DNA of 64,000 nt from Corticicoccus populi (GCF_042686195.1 NZ_JBHUOQ010000004.1:533130-597129), one strand, 5' to 3'. Positions 43,765-52,535 are shown, numbered from the stretch's first letter. The notes: generated by a model from the sequence alone, not told the origin. Numbers and translations are program-made.

Positions 43765-43941
43765 ATGCAGCTCAGCCGTCTGGATATACTCATATCTTTA
43801 ATGTATTTTGCTGTGATTATGTCATTGTTATGGTTTATGCCCGATTATTTTAAAATGGGTCACTTTGTTACACTGACAATATTATATTTAGTTGTCAGTT
43901 TCGTCGTTTCAGTAGTGAGAGGCAGTCGGGATTACACATAA
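43765..43941 (+). CDS. 58-residue membrane protein downstream of bkdAB
   Basis: ATG 43765 with GAGAGGAT at good spacing. Two hydrophobic helices (about 7-26 and 33-51) joined by MPDYFKMGHF and a short basic end RGSRDYT. It ends just before a strong terminator, 64 bases after bkdAB, so it may be the last gene of that transcript. Not recognised. Confidence 0.55.
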   Translation: MQLSRLDILISLMYFAVIMSLLWFMPDYFKMGHFVTLTILYLVVSFVVSVVRGSRDYT

Positions 43942-43976
43942 AAATTCCCCGGGAATATTTCCCGGGGAATTTTTTA
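43940..43976. terminator. Bidirectional terminator
   Basis: AAAATTCCCCGGGAA with its complement and a 3-nt loop, followed by TT; convergent with the minus-strand monooxygenase gene. Confidence 0.88.
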
Positions 43977-44306
43977 GTTTTCCGGCAGATGACGGTGGTG
44001 GATATCATATACAGAGATTTCAAAATCGATGATCGGACTGTCTTCCTTTTTACCGCTGTCTTTCTTTTCTTCCTGATTGTGGACCTTTTCATTTTTTCTG
44101 CTGTCCCGCCATTTTTCAAAGGAAGCTTCATCTTCCCAGGTCGTTGCGATGTGAAGTTCATCATAATCTTCAACATTTTTCTTTTCAAGAACTTCCATAA
44201 AAACAAAGCCGTCAAATGTATGAACTGCCTTCGGTGAACTGAAGCGGACGAGTACATCATTCAGATGCCCTTTTTTAATCTGCAGCCGGTTAATTACTCT
44301 AATCAT
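43974..44306 (-). CDS. IsdG-type heme-degrading monooxygenase
   Basis: 110 residues, the length of staphylococcal IsdG/IsdI. The catalytic set aligns: Asn6 in INRLQIKKG, Trp66 in FEKWRDS and His76 in EKVHNQ, corresponding to Asn7, Trp67 and His77 of IsdG; FDGFVFMEVLE and SPIIDFEISVYDI also match. Family knowledge: opens heme to release iron in the cytosol. The region 71-92 is richer in Lys/Glu than in IsdG. It is a single-gene unit without other isd genes nearby, and I see no clear Fur box. A general antibiotic-biosynthesis-monooxygenase role is the alternative. Confidence 0.85.
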   Translation of the reverse strand: MIRVINRLQIKKGHLNDVLVRFSSPKAVHTFDGFVFMEVLEKKNVEDYDELHIATTWEDEASFEKWRDSRKNEKVHNQEEKKDSGKKEDSPIIDFEISVYDIHHRHLPEN

Positions 44307-44411
44307 GTGTCAGCACTCCCAATCATTTATAATTTCATCTTTAATTATATCGGTTTAGTGGTATGAGTAAAAGAAATAGCCGTTATATTAAAATATGAGG
44401 GAGTGGGATGA

Positions 44412-45479
44412 ATGAAACGAATGCTGCTGATTTTAACCGCTGCAGCCGGTCTTTTTGGGTGCTCGAACGGAAATGAAAGTCCGACGGAAGAAGGTGCAGA
44501 TTCGCAATCAAATCCATCCGGTGATGCGGAAGTGATTACGGATGAACTGGATATTCCGTGGAATATTGTGAGGTATAACGATGTGTTTTATATTGCTGAG
44601 CGGCCGGGGGCGGTAGTGAAGGTCGAGGCGGGAGAGAGTGAGCGCCAGGACATTGATTTAGAGGAGACGGTATCGACAGCATCGGAAGCAGGGCTCCTCG
44701 GCTTTGTGCTCGCACCTGATTTTGACAGCAGTAATGAAGCCTATGCATATTACACATATGAAAATAATGAGGGGCAGTTTAACAGAATCGTTACTGTTGA
44801 ATACGTTGATGACAGATGGGAAGAGCGGACGGTACTGCTTGATGATATCCCGAGCGGCAGTGTCCACCACGGCGGAAGACTTGAAATCGGTCCGGATGAA
44901 AAGCTCTACGCGACTACCGGAGATGCCGCAGACCCGGATACTGCACAGGACATGGAATCACTCGGCGGGAAAATATTAAGGATGAACCTGGATGGTACAG
45001 TACCTGATGATAATCCGTTTGATGATTCATTGGTCTACAGCTACGGGCACAGGAATCCGCAGGGGCTAACGTGGCTGCCGGACGACAGCATGTATGCGAG
45101 TGAGCATGGTGATAATGCCAATGACGAGATTAACCTGATTGAGGCGGGTGGAAATTATGGCTGGCCGGAGATTGAAGGAGATGAGACAGAGGATGGTATG
45201 GAAACACCGTTGTTTACTTCAGGGAGTGATTACACCTGGGCGCCGTCCGGTATGGACAATGACGGTGAGCGGTTGTTTACTGCTGCACTCCGCGGTAATG
45301 CAGTGCTGGAATTTAATCTTGAAGAGACTTCACCGACTGAATTGGTGACAGATTACGGCCGGGTGCGTGATGTTTATATCGAGGAGGATGAACTGTTCTT
45401 TATCACAAATAATCTGGACGGCCGGGGTGACGGTGAGCCGGATGATGACAAGCTTTATAGGATTTCTTTAACTGAATAG
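44412..45479 (+). CDS. PQQ-type sugar dehydrogenase (soluble GDH-like) lipoprotein
   Basis: 355 residues with signal peptide and lipobox LFGC (Cys17), so it is anchored outside the membrane. The six-bladed GSDH beta-propeller signatures are present: IPWNIVRYNDVFYIAERPG, SEAGLLGFVLAPDF, the active-site SVHHGGRLEIGPDEKLYATTG (about 148-166; the His acts as base in characterised GDH), YGHRNPQGLTW (about 215) and EHGDNANDEINLI. Related enzymes oxidise aldoses using PQQ. No PQQ synthesis gene is visible, so cofactor supply is unknown. It lies immediately before the gluconate operon, separated by a terminator. Confidence 0.87.
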   Translation: MKRMLLILTAAAGLFGCSNGNESPTEEGADSQSNPSGDAEVITDELDIPWNIVRYNDVFYIAERPGAVVKVEAGESERQDIDLEETVSTASEAGLLGFVLAPDFDSSNEAYAYYTYENNEGQFNRIVTVEYVDDRWEERTVLLDDIPSGSVHHGGRLEIGPDEKLYATTGDAADPDTAQDMESLGGKILRMNLDGTVPDDNPFDDSLVYSYGHRNPQGLTWLPDDSMYASEHGDNANDEINLIEAGGNYGWPEIEGDETEDGMETPLFTSGSDYTWAPSGMDNDGERLFTAALRGNAVLEFNLEETSPTELVTDYGRVRDVYIEEDELFFITNNLDGRGDGEPDDDKLYRISLTE

Positions 45480-45492
45480 AAGAACTTTATGC

Positions 45493-45528
45493 GAGCCGTG
45501 ACCTGGGGAAAACCGGGTAGCGGCTTTT
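45493..45528 (+). terminator. Terminator after sugar dehydrogenase gene
   Basis: AGCCG-TG-ACC / GGT-AG-CGGCT stem followed by TTTT. Confidence 0.8.
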
Positions 45529-45541
45529 AAATTGTTTTTAA

Positions 45542-45594
45542 ATAAAGCGTTTACAAAAATAAATCTCAGTGTTAGTATACTTGTATACAAGATG
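45542..45594 (+). promoter_or_regulatory. Gluconate operon promoter with cre site and GntR operator
   Basis: A cre-like site ATAAAGCGTTTACA (45542-45555; 12 of 14 to TGAAAGCGTTTACA) covers the -35 TTTACA (45550-45555). After 17 bases comes -10 TAGTAT (45573-45578), overlapped by ATACTTGTATACAAG (45577-45591), which closely matches the Bacillus GntR operator. This predicts carbon catabolite repression by CcpA and induction by gluconate. Confidence 0.78.
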
Positions 45595-45610
45595 AGAAAG
45601 GATGACATTC

Positions 45611-46333
45611 ATGAAAACATTCTATCCTGAAGCATATTTGTCGGCAGGTTCTAAAGGGGACCAGATTGTATCAGAACTGCGGATGCGTATTATTTCAAAA
45701 GCCGTAGCACCGGGTGCTGTACTATCCGAGAATAAACTGGCAGAGGAATTTTCAGTGAGCCGCTCACCAATCAGGGAGGTTCTTAAAACTTTATCGCATG
45801 AGAATCTGCTCCGTCTTGAACGGATGGGTGCTGTTGTGATTGGTATTAAGGAGAAAGACATTAAAGAAATTTATGATGTCCGTCTGATGATTGAGTCATT
45901 TACATTTAAAAAACTGTTGAAAATGGATACAGAACTACTGATACGGGAGCTCGAAAAGAATGTGGAAATGATGAAAATTGCATTGAAGTATAAAGATGTG
46001 AATCAGTTTTCATTTCTGGATATTAAGTTTCATGAAGAAATAGTGTCATCGATTCACCACGATTATATCCGTATGCTCTGGCAGCGTTTGAAGCCGGTTC
46101 TGGAATGTCTGATTCTTTTGTCCATGCGTTACCGCATGGTCATGGATGAAGGTGATTTTGAACGGATTATCGAAAACCATGAATTGATTATTGAGTCTAT
46201 ACGGAACAATGACGAAACAATGATGAACGAGGCATTTAATAAAAATTTTAATGATGTAAGAGGTCAGGTTGAAGCAATCTGGACGGATGACAGTATGATG
46301 AAGATTGTGAGGGAGAGCATTGAACAGGAATAA
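45611..46333 (+). CDS. gntR: Gluconate operon repressor GntR (GntR/FadR family)
   Basis: 240 residues from ATG 45611 (GAGAAAGGA nine bases upstream; an in-frame ATG at 45602 abuts the ribosome site). N-terminal winged helix-turn-helix (GDQIVSELRMRIISKAVAPGA, LAEEFSVSRSPIREVLKTLS) and a C-terminal FCD-type helical ligand domain. It heads gntR-gntK-gntP-gnd and its probable operator sits on the promoter. It should release DNA on binding gluconate. Its 3' end overlaps gntK by 14 bases. Confidence 0.9.
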   Translation: MKTFYPEAYLSAGSKGDQIVSELRMRIISKAVAPGAVLSENKLAEEFSVSRSPIREVLKTLSHENLLRLERMGAVVIGIKEKDIKEIYDVRLMIESFTFKKLLKMDTELLIRELEKNVEMMKIALKYKDVNQFSFLDIKFHEEIVSSIHHDYIRMLWQRLKPVLECLILLSMRYRMVMDEGDFERIIENHELIIESIRNNDETMMNEAFNKNFNDVRGQVEAIWTDDSMMKIVRESIEQE

Positions 46334-47879
46334 ATATATGCTTGGTGTGGATATCGGCACAACAAGTACAAAAGCAGTGTTATACAGAGAGACCGGTGAG
46401 ATTATTTCCCAGGCAAATCACGGATATGACCTCCATACACCGGATATTTTCACAGCAGAGCAGGATCCGTTTGAAATTTTTATGGCAGTAAAGCTGTGTA
46501 TCAAGCAGGCCGTGAGAGAATCTTTAATAGACATTAAAGACTTATCATTTATTTCTTTCAGCAGTGCGATGCACAGTGTGATTGCGATGGATGATGAAGG
46601 ATTTCCGTTGACGTCGTGTATTACATGGGCGGACAACCGGAGTCAGGAATGGGCGAAGCGCATTGAAGATGAATTCAACGGGCATGAGATTTACCGCAGA
46701 ACAGGGACCCCGCTTCATCCGATGTCGCCGATTACTAAAATTGCCTGGCTGCAGCATGACCGGCCGGATATATCCAAAAGAGTCTCTAAGTACATAGGAA
46801 TTAAGGAGTATGTATTCTACCGTCTGTTTGGTGAGTATATGATCGATCATTCTATTGCTTCAGCGACAGGATTATTTAATTTAGAGTCTCTTGACTGGGA
46901 TGAGGAGGCATTGACTGTTGCAGGTATCTCGAGGGATATGCTGTCGGAATTAAAACCGACAACAGCCGCTGTTTCAGGGTGTGATCCGTCTGTCGCGAAA
47001 GAAATCGGAATAGCAGAAGATACGACATTCATCATCGGTGCAAGTGACGGCGTATTATCCAATATCGGTGTGAATGCGGTCAAAGAAGGCGAAGTGGCGG
47101 TGACAATCGGCACAAGCGGTGCCATCAGAACAGTCATTAAGAAGCCGAGAACAGATGAGAAAGGCAGAATTTTCTGCTATGCACTGACTGAAAATCACTG
47201 GGTCATCGGCGGTCCGGTGAACAACGGCGGTATGGTGCTGAGATGGATTCGTGATGAATTTGCAGCCAGTGAGGTGGAGACGGCGAAACGCCTTAATATT
47301 GATGCGTATGCTGTACTGACTCAGATTGCAAGTCAGGTTGCACCCGGAGCGGACGGTCTTTTATTCCATCCGTTCCTTGCAGGAGAACGGGCGCCGCTTT
47401 GGAATGCAGATGTGAGAGGGTCATTTTTCGGTCTGACACTGAATCATAAGAAACAGCATATGGTACGTGCGGCACTTGAAGGTGTGATTTATAATCTGTA
47501 CTCAGTTTATCTGGCACTGGTTGAAGTGATGGATTCCCCTGTCACATCAATTAAAGCGACCGGGGGCTTTTCAAAATCAGAACTATGGAGACAGATGATG
47601 GCGGACATTTTTGATGAAAATGTAGTGGTGCCAAAAAGTCATGAGTCTTCATGCCTCGGGGCATGTATGCTCGGTCTGTACGGTTTAGAAAAAATCGATT
47701 CATTCGATGTCCTGGAAGAACTGGTCGGACACACACATGTCCACGAACCGAATCCCGATCATACACGACTGTATCAGGAGTTGATTCCGATATTTATACG
47801 TATGTCGAGAGTGCTCGAACAGGAATATAAAGAAATTGCCGAATATCAGAGTCTATATACTGGTCAGTTAGGAGAATAA
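46320..47879 (+). CDS. gntK: Gluconate kinase (FGGY family)
   Basis: 519 residues. FGGY sugar kinase with the N-terminal ATP/phosphate motif LGVDIGTTSTKAVLYRETG and the C-terminal KATGGFSKSELWRQMMADIF, plus TWADNRSQEWA in the substrate lobe. It phosphorylates gluconate to 6-phosphogluconate in the cytosol. The start is either TTG 46320 (GAGGGAG just upstream, overlapping gntR) or ATG 46338 (CAGGA upstream). Assigned to gluconate rather than xylulose or glycerol because of the flanking gntR, gntP and gnd genes. Confidence 0.92.
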   Translation: MNRNKYMLGVDIGTTSTKAVLYRETGEIISQANHGYDLHTPDIFTAEQDPFEIFMAVKLCIKQAVRESLIDIKDLSFISFSSAMHSVIAMDDEGFPLTSCITWADNRSQEWAKRIEDEFNGHEIYRRTGTPLHPMSPITKIAWLQHDRPDISKRVSKYIGIKEYVFYRLFGEYMIDHSIASATGLFNLESLDWDEEALTVAGISRDMLSELKPTTAAVSGCDPSVAKEIGIAEDTTFIIGASDGVLSNIGVNAVKEGEVAVTIGTSGAIRTVIKKPRTDEKGRIFCYALTENHWVIGGPVNNGGMVLRWIRDEFAASEVETAKRLNIDAYAVLTQIASQVAPGADGLLFHPFLAGERAPLWNADVRGSFFGLTLNHKKQHMVRAALEGVIYNLYSVYLALVEVMDSPVTSIKATGGFSKSELWRQMMADIFDENVVVPKSHESSCLGACMLGLYGLEKIDSFDVLEELVGHTHVHEPNPDHTRLYQELIPIFIRMSRVLEQEYKEIAEYQSLYTGQLGE

Positions 47880-47881
47880 AG

Positions 47882-49246
47882 ATGTTTGAACATATTTTAC
47901 CCTTAATTATTATCGCTTTAGGCGTCGGTTTACTGCTCATCCTGATTATGAAATTAAATATCAATACATTTATCGCGCTCATCATCGTGTCATTTGTTGT
48001 GGCGGTTGCGCTCGGTATGCCGCTTGATGAAGTGGTCGATTCGATTCAGGGCGGTCTAGGAGACACCCTCGGCAGTATTGCTTTAATATTCGGATTTGGT
48101 GCAATGCTCGGTAAACTCGTGGCTGATGCCGGAGGCGCACAGCGTATTGCGGTGACTTTAATTGATAAATTCGGGGAAAAACGTATTCAATGGGCCGTAG
48201 TGACGGCATCATTTATTATTGGTATTGCTTTATTTTTCGAAGTCGGTCTGGTGCTGTTAATCCCGATTGTGTTCCAGATTGCAAAACAGCTTAAAGTCCC
48301 GCTGATGTATTTAGGAATTCCAATGACTGCAGCATTGTCAGTTACACACGGCTTCCTGCCGCCGCATCCGGGACCGACTGTCATCGCAGAGCAGTATGAC
48401 GCAAATGTCGGAATGGTATTAATCTATGGTATTATTATTGCGGTACCGACTGTCGTGATCGCAGGCCCTTTATTTACAAAACTGGCAAAAAAACTTGCGC
48501 CGGATGCATTTAATAAAGAAGGCAGTCTGACAGCACTCGGGGGTATGAAAACATTCGATGATATAAATGAAGCACCGGGCTTTGGCGTCAGTGCACTGAC
48601 AGCATTAATGCCTGTGATTTTGATGGCGGTCACAACAGTTGTTGAACTGGTACAGGAAATGACAGGTGCCGGCAGTCATTTATTCTTTGATATTATCAAA
48701 ATCATCGGACAGCCGACGACGGCACTGTTAATTTCTCTTTTAATCGCAGTGTATACGATGGGAATCGCGAGAAAAATCCCGATGACGGAATTGATGAAAT
48801 CCGCGGAATCATCGATTCGTGCTATCAGCATGATTCTTTTGATTACAGGCGCCGGCGGGGCATTGAAGCAGGTGTTGATCGACGGCGGTGTCGGTGATTC
48901 TGTGGCAGCACTCTTTTCAGGGTCTGCGATGTCACCGCTTGTTCTCTCATGGCTGATTGCAGCGGTATTAAGAATTGCGCTCGGTTCTGCGACAGTAGCG
49001 GCTTTGACAACAGCGGGGCTCGTGATTCCGCTGATGCAGGGATCGGATGTTAATGTGGCGTTGATGGTACTTGCGACGGGTGCAGGCAGTTTGATTGCTT
49101 CCCATGTCAACGATACAGGGTTCTGGATATTCAAAGAGTATTTTGATTTAACGATGAAAGAAACATTCGCAACATGGACACTGCTTGAAACCGTAATTTC
49201 AGTTTCAGGTCTTGTGTTTGTACTTATATTAAGCATATTTGTGTAA
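47882..49246 (+). CDS. gntP: Gluconate:H+ symporter (GntP family)
   Basis: 454 residues, about twelve to fourteen helices. GntP markers: GGLGDTLGSIALIFGFGAMLGKL (about 56-78), HGFLPPHPGPTVIAEQYDA (about 155-173) and AALTTAGLVIPLMQ followed by ASHVNDTGFWIF near the C-terminus. It imports gluconate with protons. It begins two bases after the gntK stop codon. Ribosome site TAGGAG at the end of gntK. Confidence 0.94.
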   Translation: MFEHILPLIIIALGVGLLLILIMKLNINTFIALIIVSFVVAVALGMPLDEVVDSIQGGLGDTLGSIALIFGFGAMLGKLVADAGGAQRIAVTLIDKFGEKRIQWAVVTASFIIGIALFFEVGLVLLIPIVFQIAKQLKVPLMYLGIPMTAALSVTHGFLPPHPGPTVIAEQYDANVGMVLIYGIIIAVPTVVIAGPLFTKLAKKLAPDAFNKEGSLTALGGMKTFDDINEAPGFGVSALTALMPVILMAVTTVVELVQEMTGAGSHLFFDIIKIIGQPTTALLISLLIAVYTMGIARKIPMTELMKSAESSIRAISMILLITGAGGALKQVLIDGGVGDSVAALFSGSAMSPLVLSWLIAAVLRIALGSATVAALTTAGLVIPLMQGSDVNVALMVLATGAGSLIASHVNDTGFWIFKEYFDLTMKETFATWTLLETVISVSGLVFVLILSIFV

Positions 49247-49260
49247 AGGATGGATAAGAG

Positions 49261-50655
49261 ATGAATACAATTGGATTATATGGACTGGGTGTTATGGGAG
49301 CGAGCTTAGCCGGCAATATGCTGAATAAGGGCGAGAAGGTCGCTGTTTACAATCATACACCGGATTTAACGGACAAGTTTAAATCTGATTTTCCGCATGA
49401 GAATGCAGACCTGCACTACGACCTTAAGCGTTTTGTGTCATCACTTGAAACGCCGCGTAAAATATTTTTGCTCGTGACCGCAGGCTCTGTCACGGATTCA
49501 GTGATTGAATCACTCTCACCTCTGCTCGATAAAGGCGATATTATTATGGACGGCGGAAATTCTAATTTTGTTGATTCGAACCGCAGATATCATGCTCTGA
49601 AAGAACAGAGAATACATTTCCTTGGTGTCGGTGTTTCCGGCGGTCAGGAAGGTGCCTTGAAGGGGCCGGCACTGATGCCGGGCGGTGATGAAGCGGCTTA
49701 TAAAGAAGTGGCGCCGGTGCTTGAAAAAATTTCAGCACAGGTGAATGGCAAAGCCTGCTGTGCATATGTCGGCAGAGAAGGATCAGGACATTATGTGAAA
49801 ATGATTCATAACGGAATCGAGTATGCAGATATGCAGTTAATTACAGAAACATATCAAATCATGAGAAATATACTCGGTTATACAGTTGAAGAGATTGCGG
49901 ATATTTTTGAAGAATGGAATCAGGGAGAACTTGAAAGCTACCTGCTTGAAATTACATCTGATATTTTAAGACGAAAAGATGATGACACAGGCCGTCCGCT
50001 GGTTGATGTGATATTGGATAAGTCCGGACAGAAAGGCACTGGAAAATGGACGAGCCAGAATGCACTTGATTTAGGTGTACCGCTGTCTATTATTACAGAG
50101 TCCGTATTCGCACGCTTCTTATCCAGCTTGAAAAATGAAAGAGTAGAAGCAGCTGTGAAGCTGAACGGTCCTGAACCGAAACTTGAAACTAACAGGGAAG
50201 AATGGCTTGAGATATTAAGGCAGGCATTGTTTGTCGGTAAGATTAATGCCTACACTCAAGGCTTCCAGCAGTATAAGAAGGCATCGGATGAGTATCAGTG
50301 GGAATTGAACCTTCGCGAAATTGCACTGATTTTCCGCGGCGGCTGTATTATCCGTGCATCTATACTGAACCAGATTAGTGCAGCATATGATGAAGATAAA
50401 GATTTAAATAATCTGCTGCTGGCGTCTTACTTTAATGATAAAGTGAATGATTATGAATCATCACTGCGCCGCATTGTTGTGAAGGCAGTTGAAAATGGTC
50501 TCTACGTACCGTGTCTGACTGCGTCATTAACTTACTATGACGGTTACCGTTCTGCAGAGAGCGGTGCGAATATGATTCAGGCACAGCGTGATTATTTTGG
50601 TGCCCATACGTATCAGCGTAATGATAAAGACGGAGTATTCCATACAGAATGGTAA
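49261..50655 (+). CDS. gnd: 6-phosphogluconate dehydrogenase, decarboxylating
   Basis: 464 residues, usual length. N-terminal Rossmann motif GLYGLGVMGASLAGNM (about 5-20), substrate motifs MDGGNSNFVDS (about 98) and GVGVSGGQEGALKGPALMPGG (about 120-140), the catalytic Lys in VKMIHNGIEYADMQ (about 179) and the C-terminal AQRDYFGAHTYQR. It converts 6-phosphogluconate to ribulose 5-phosphate and CO2. The cofactor loop after the second strand reads YNHTPDLTDKF, where NADP enzymes usually have NRT, so NAD use is possible. Last gene of the gnt operon. Confidence 0.93.
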   Translation: MNTIGLYGLGVMGASLAGNMLNKGEKVAVYNHTPDLTDKFKSDFPHENADLHYDLKRFVSSLETPRKIFLLVTAGSVTDSVIESLSPLLDKGDIIMDGGNSNFVDSNRRYHALKEQRIHFLGVGVSGGQEGALKGPALMPGGDEAAYKEVAPVLEKISAQVNGKACCAYVGREGSGHYVKMIHNGIEYADMQLITETYQIMRNILGYTVEEIADIFEEWNQGELESYLLEITSDILRRKDDDTGRPLVDVILDKSGQKGTGKWTSQNALDLGVPLSIITESVFARFLSSLKNERVEAAVKLNGPEPKLETNREEWLEILRQALFVGKINAYTQGFQQYKKASDEYQWELNLREIALIFRGGCIIRASILNQISAAYDEDKDLNNLLLASYFNDKVNDYESSLRRIVVKAVENGLYVPCLTASLTYYDGYRSAESGANMIQAQRDYFGAHTYQRNDKDGVFHTEW

Positions 50656-50690
50656 AAAAACGGCGACTGAAAAAGTCGCCGTTTTTATTA
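50656..50690. terminator. Bidirectional terminator at end of gnt operon
   Basis: AAAAACGGCGACT / AGTCGCCGTTTTT (50656-50668 with 50674-50686), shared with the convergent M20 gene. Confidence 0.9.
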
Positions 50691-51863
50691 GTTTTGTTCC
50701 ATATATTCTAAAGTGGTTTTACCGAGGACTTTTGCGGCAGTAAGCAGTGCTTTTTCGTCAATGTCGAATTTTGGATGATGGTGCGGGTACGGATCATCCA
50801 CGCCCTCAGGCTGTGCACCTGTAAAGAAGTATGCGCCTTTTACTTTCTGCAGGTAGTAGGAATAGTCTTCCCCGCCCATAATCGGTGATACCTCTTTAAT
50901 TTCATTGACCCCGGGAACATCTTTCGCGCAGTCCATTGCGAACTCCACCTGTTCCTCGTGGTTGATTGTCACCGGGTAGCCGCGTTGGAAATCATAATCA
51001 TAATCCGCACCTGAGAGCATTACCGTGCCTTTAACGACCTGTTCAATTTCCTCTTCAATTTGAGTTCTGACTTCTTCGCTTAATGCACGTACTGTTCCTT
51101 TAATTTCAGCAGTATCCTGGATGACGTTATAAGGTCCTTTCGCATCAAATGAACATACTGAAATAACGGCAGGGTCAAGCGGGTCGATTCTACGGCTGAC
51201 AATCTGCTGTAAGTTCACAACGAGCTGAGACGCAATTAAAATACTGTCTTTAGTATTGTGCGGCGCTGCACCGTGGCCGCCGCGTCCTTTTACAGTAATT
51301 TCAAATGCATCCGACGATGCCTGAAGTTCTTTTTTCGCATAATTTAATTCACCGAGAGGTGTCTGTGACTGTAGATGGGTACCGAAAATGACATCGACGC
51401 CTTCAAGGCAGCCGTCGTCAATCATTGGTTTCGCACCACCCGGCGGCAGTTCTTCTGCGTGCTGGTGAATAAATACCACATTCCCTTTCAGCTCATCCTG
51501 CATCTGGTTGAGTACTTTAGCGAGACCGAGCAGTGTCGCAGTGTGTCCGTCATGTCCGCATGCGTGCATCACACCCGGGTTAACAGACTGAAATTCAAGA
51601 TTCGTCTCTTCATGAATCGGCAGTGCGTCAAAATCTGCACGCAGTGCAACAGTCGGTCCGTCGTGGGCACCTTCCAAATAAGCAACAACACCGTTACCTC
51701 CGACATTTGTTCTGACTTTATGTCCGAGTTTTTCATGAAATGCTGCAATATATTTCGGGGTCTCTACTTCTTCAAATGATAATTCCGGATTTTGATGAAG
51801 ATGACGTCTGATTTCAACAATTTCATCGTAAACAGCATCCAGTTTTGAGTATAATGCTTCCAT
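50688..51863 (-). CDS. M20 family amidohydrolase, second copy
   Basis: 391 residues. Same M20D layout as the protein at 28879: LRADFDALPIHEE, MHACGHDGHTATLL, QHAEELPPGGAKPMIDDG, GRGGHGAAPHNTKDS and MGGEDYSYYLQKV, with PYPHHHPKFDIDEKAL at the end. The two share the ADFDALPI, PPGGAK and HHPKFD blocks but differ elsewhere, so they are ancient paralogs with probably different substrates (acyl-amino acids, hippurate, or indole-acetyl conjugates are known in the family). AAGGAGTG precedes the ATG. Single-gene unit. Confidence 0.9.
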   Translation of the reverse strand: MEALYSKLDAVYDEIVEIRRHLHQNPELSFEEVETPKYIAAFHEKLGHKVRTNVGGNGVVAYLEGAHDGPTVALRADFDALPIHEETNLEFQSVNPGVMHACGHDGHTATLLGLAKVLNQMQDELKGNVVFIHQHAEELPPGGAKPMIDDGCLEGVDVIFGTHLQSQTPLGELNYAKKELQASSDAFEITVKGRGGHGAAPHNTKDSILIASQLVVNLQQIVSRRIDPLDPAVISVCSFDAKGPYNVIQDTAEIKGTVRALSEEVRTQIEEEIEQVVKGTVMLSGADYDYDFQRGYPVTINHEEQVEFAMDCAKDVPGVNEIKEVSPIMGGEDYSYYLQKVKGAYFFTGAQPEGVDDPYPHHHPKFDIDEKALLTAAKVLGKTTLEYMEQN

Positions 51864-52047
51864 CTAAACACTCCTTATGTAATATTCTTTTCAATAATAC
51901 CATAATATTTTGAAAACCGGAATAATTCAAATTAATCAGACGTATTGATGTAAAGAGGTATTTACACATGCCTGAAGGCTTGTGAGTTTAAGTAGTGGGT
52001 GGTTCACTGTATAATGATTGATATTAAAGTTAAAGGAGCATATATGT

Positions 52048-52497
52048 ATGGCTGAAAAATATGTTGAATTATTTTTGAAAGAAGTAGACAGTAATAAAGA
52101 AAACTTCGAAAAGGAAAAAGAAGTATACCAGAACGTTAAAAGCCTGATAAAAACAGATTTGAAAGAAATTGAAGCGGGCTTAAGACCGATTACAGAATAT
52201 ATTTCAAGTCACTATTCTGCGATTTCCGATGTCAGACAGGTTGCAGACTATGAGCAGTTGAGTGTGAATTATAAGGAGCATACGCTGATCAGTTACCGTT
52301 TCTATTATAATAAAGAAGAAGCGGCGTATTATATTAACCTCGGCGGTGAGATTGCTCTTCCTTCCTTTAAAATCACAGTTACCGGTGATAAAGCTTCATA
52401 TACCGCAGAAGGCAGAGAATATACAGTGGATGAAATCATTGAGAATCATGTGAAAAAAATTGCCGCATATGTTGCAGCAGATTATTACAGAATATAG
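52048..52497 (+). CDS. Hypothetical cytosolic protein, 149 residues
   Basis: AAAGGAGC eight bases upstream sets the ATG at 52048 rather than the frame start at 52018. The first 60 residues are helical and charged (YVELFLKEVDSNKENFEKEKE); the rest alternates beta-like strands (LISYRFYYNKEEAAYYINL). No signal peptide, no membrane segment, no family recognised. It ends in a terminator. Confidence 0.65.
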   Translation: MAEKYVELFLKEVDSNKENFEKEKEVYQNVKSLIKTDLKEIEAGLRPITEYISSHYSAISDVRQVADYEQLSVNYKEHTLISYRFYYNKEEAAYYINLGGEIALPSFKITVTGDKASYTAEGREYTVDEIIENHVKKIAAYVAADYYRI

Positions 52498-52509
52498 TTT
52501 ATTATTTAC

Positions 52510-52535
52510 GGCAGGGATGATTTCCCTGCCTTTTT
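52510..52535 (+). terminator. Rho-independent terminator
   Basis: GGCAGGGA / TCCCTGCC (52510-52517 with 52523-52530) followed by TTTTT. Confidence 0.9.

Noticed and set aside
51985..52000. T-box-like GGGTGG
   Set aside because: The following bases do not match the T-box ACCGCG block, and no specifier stem is seen.
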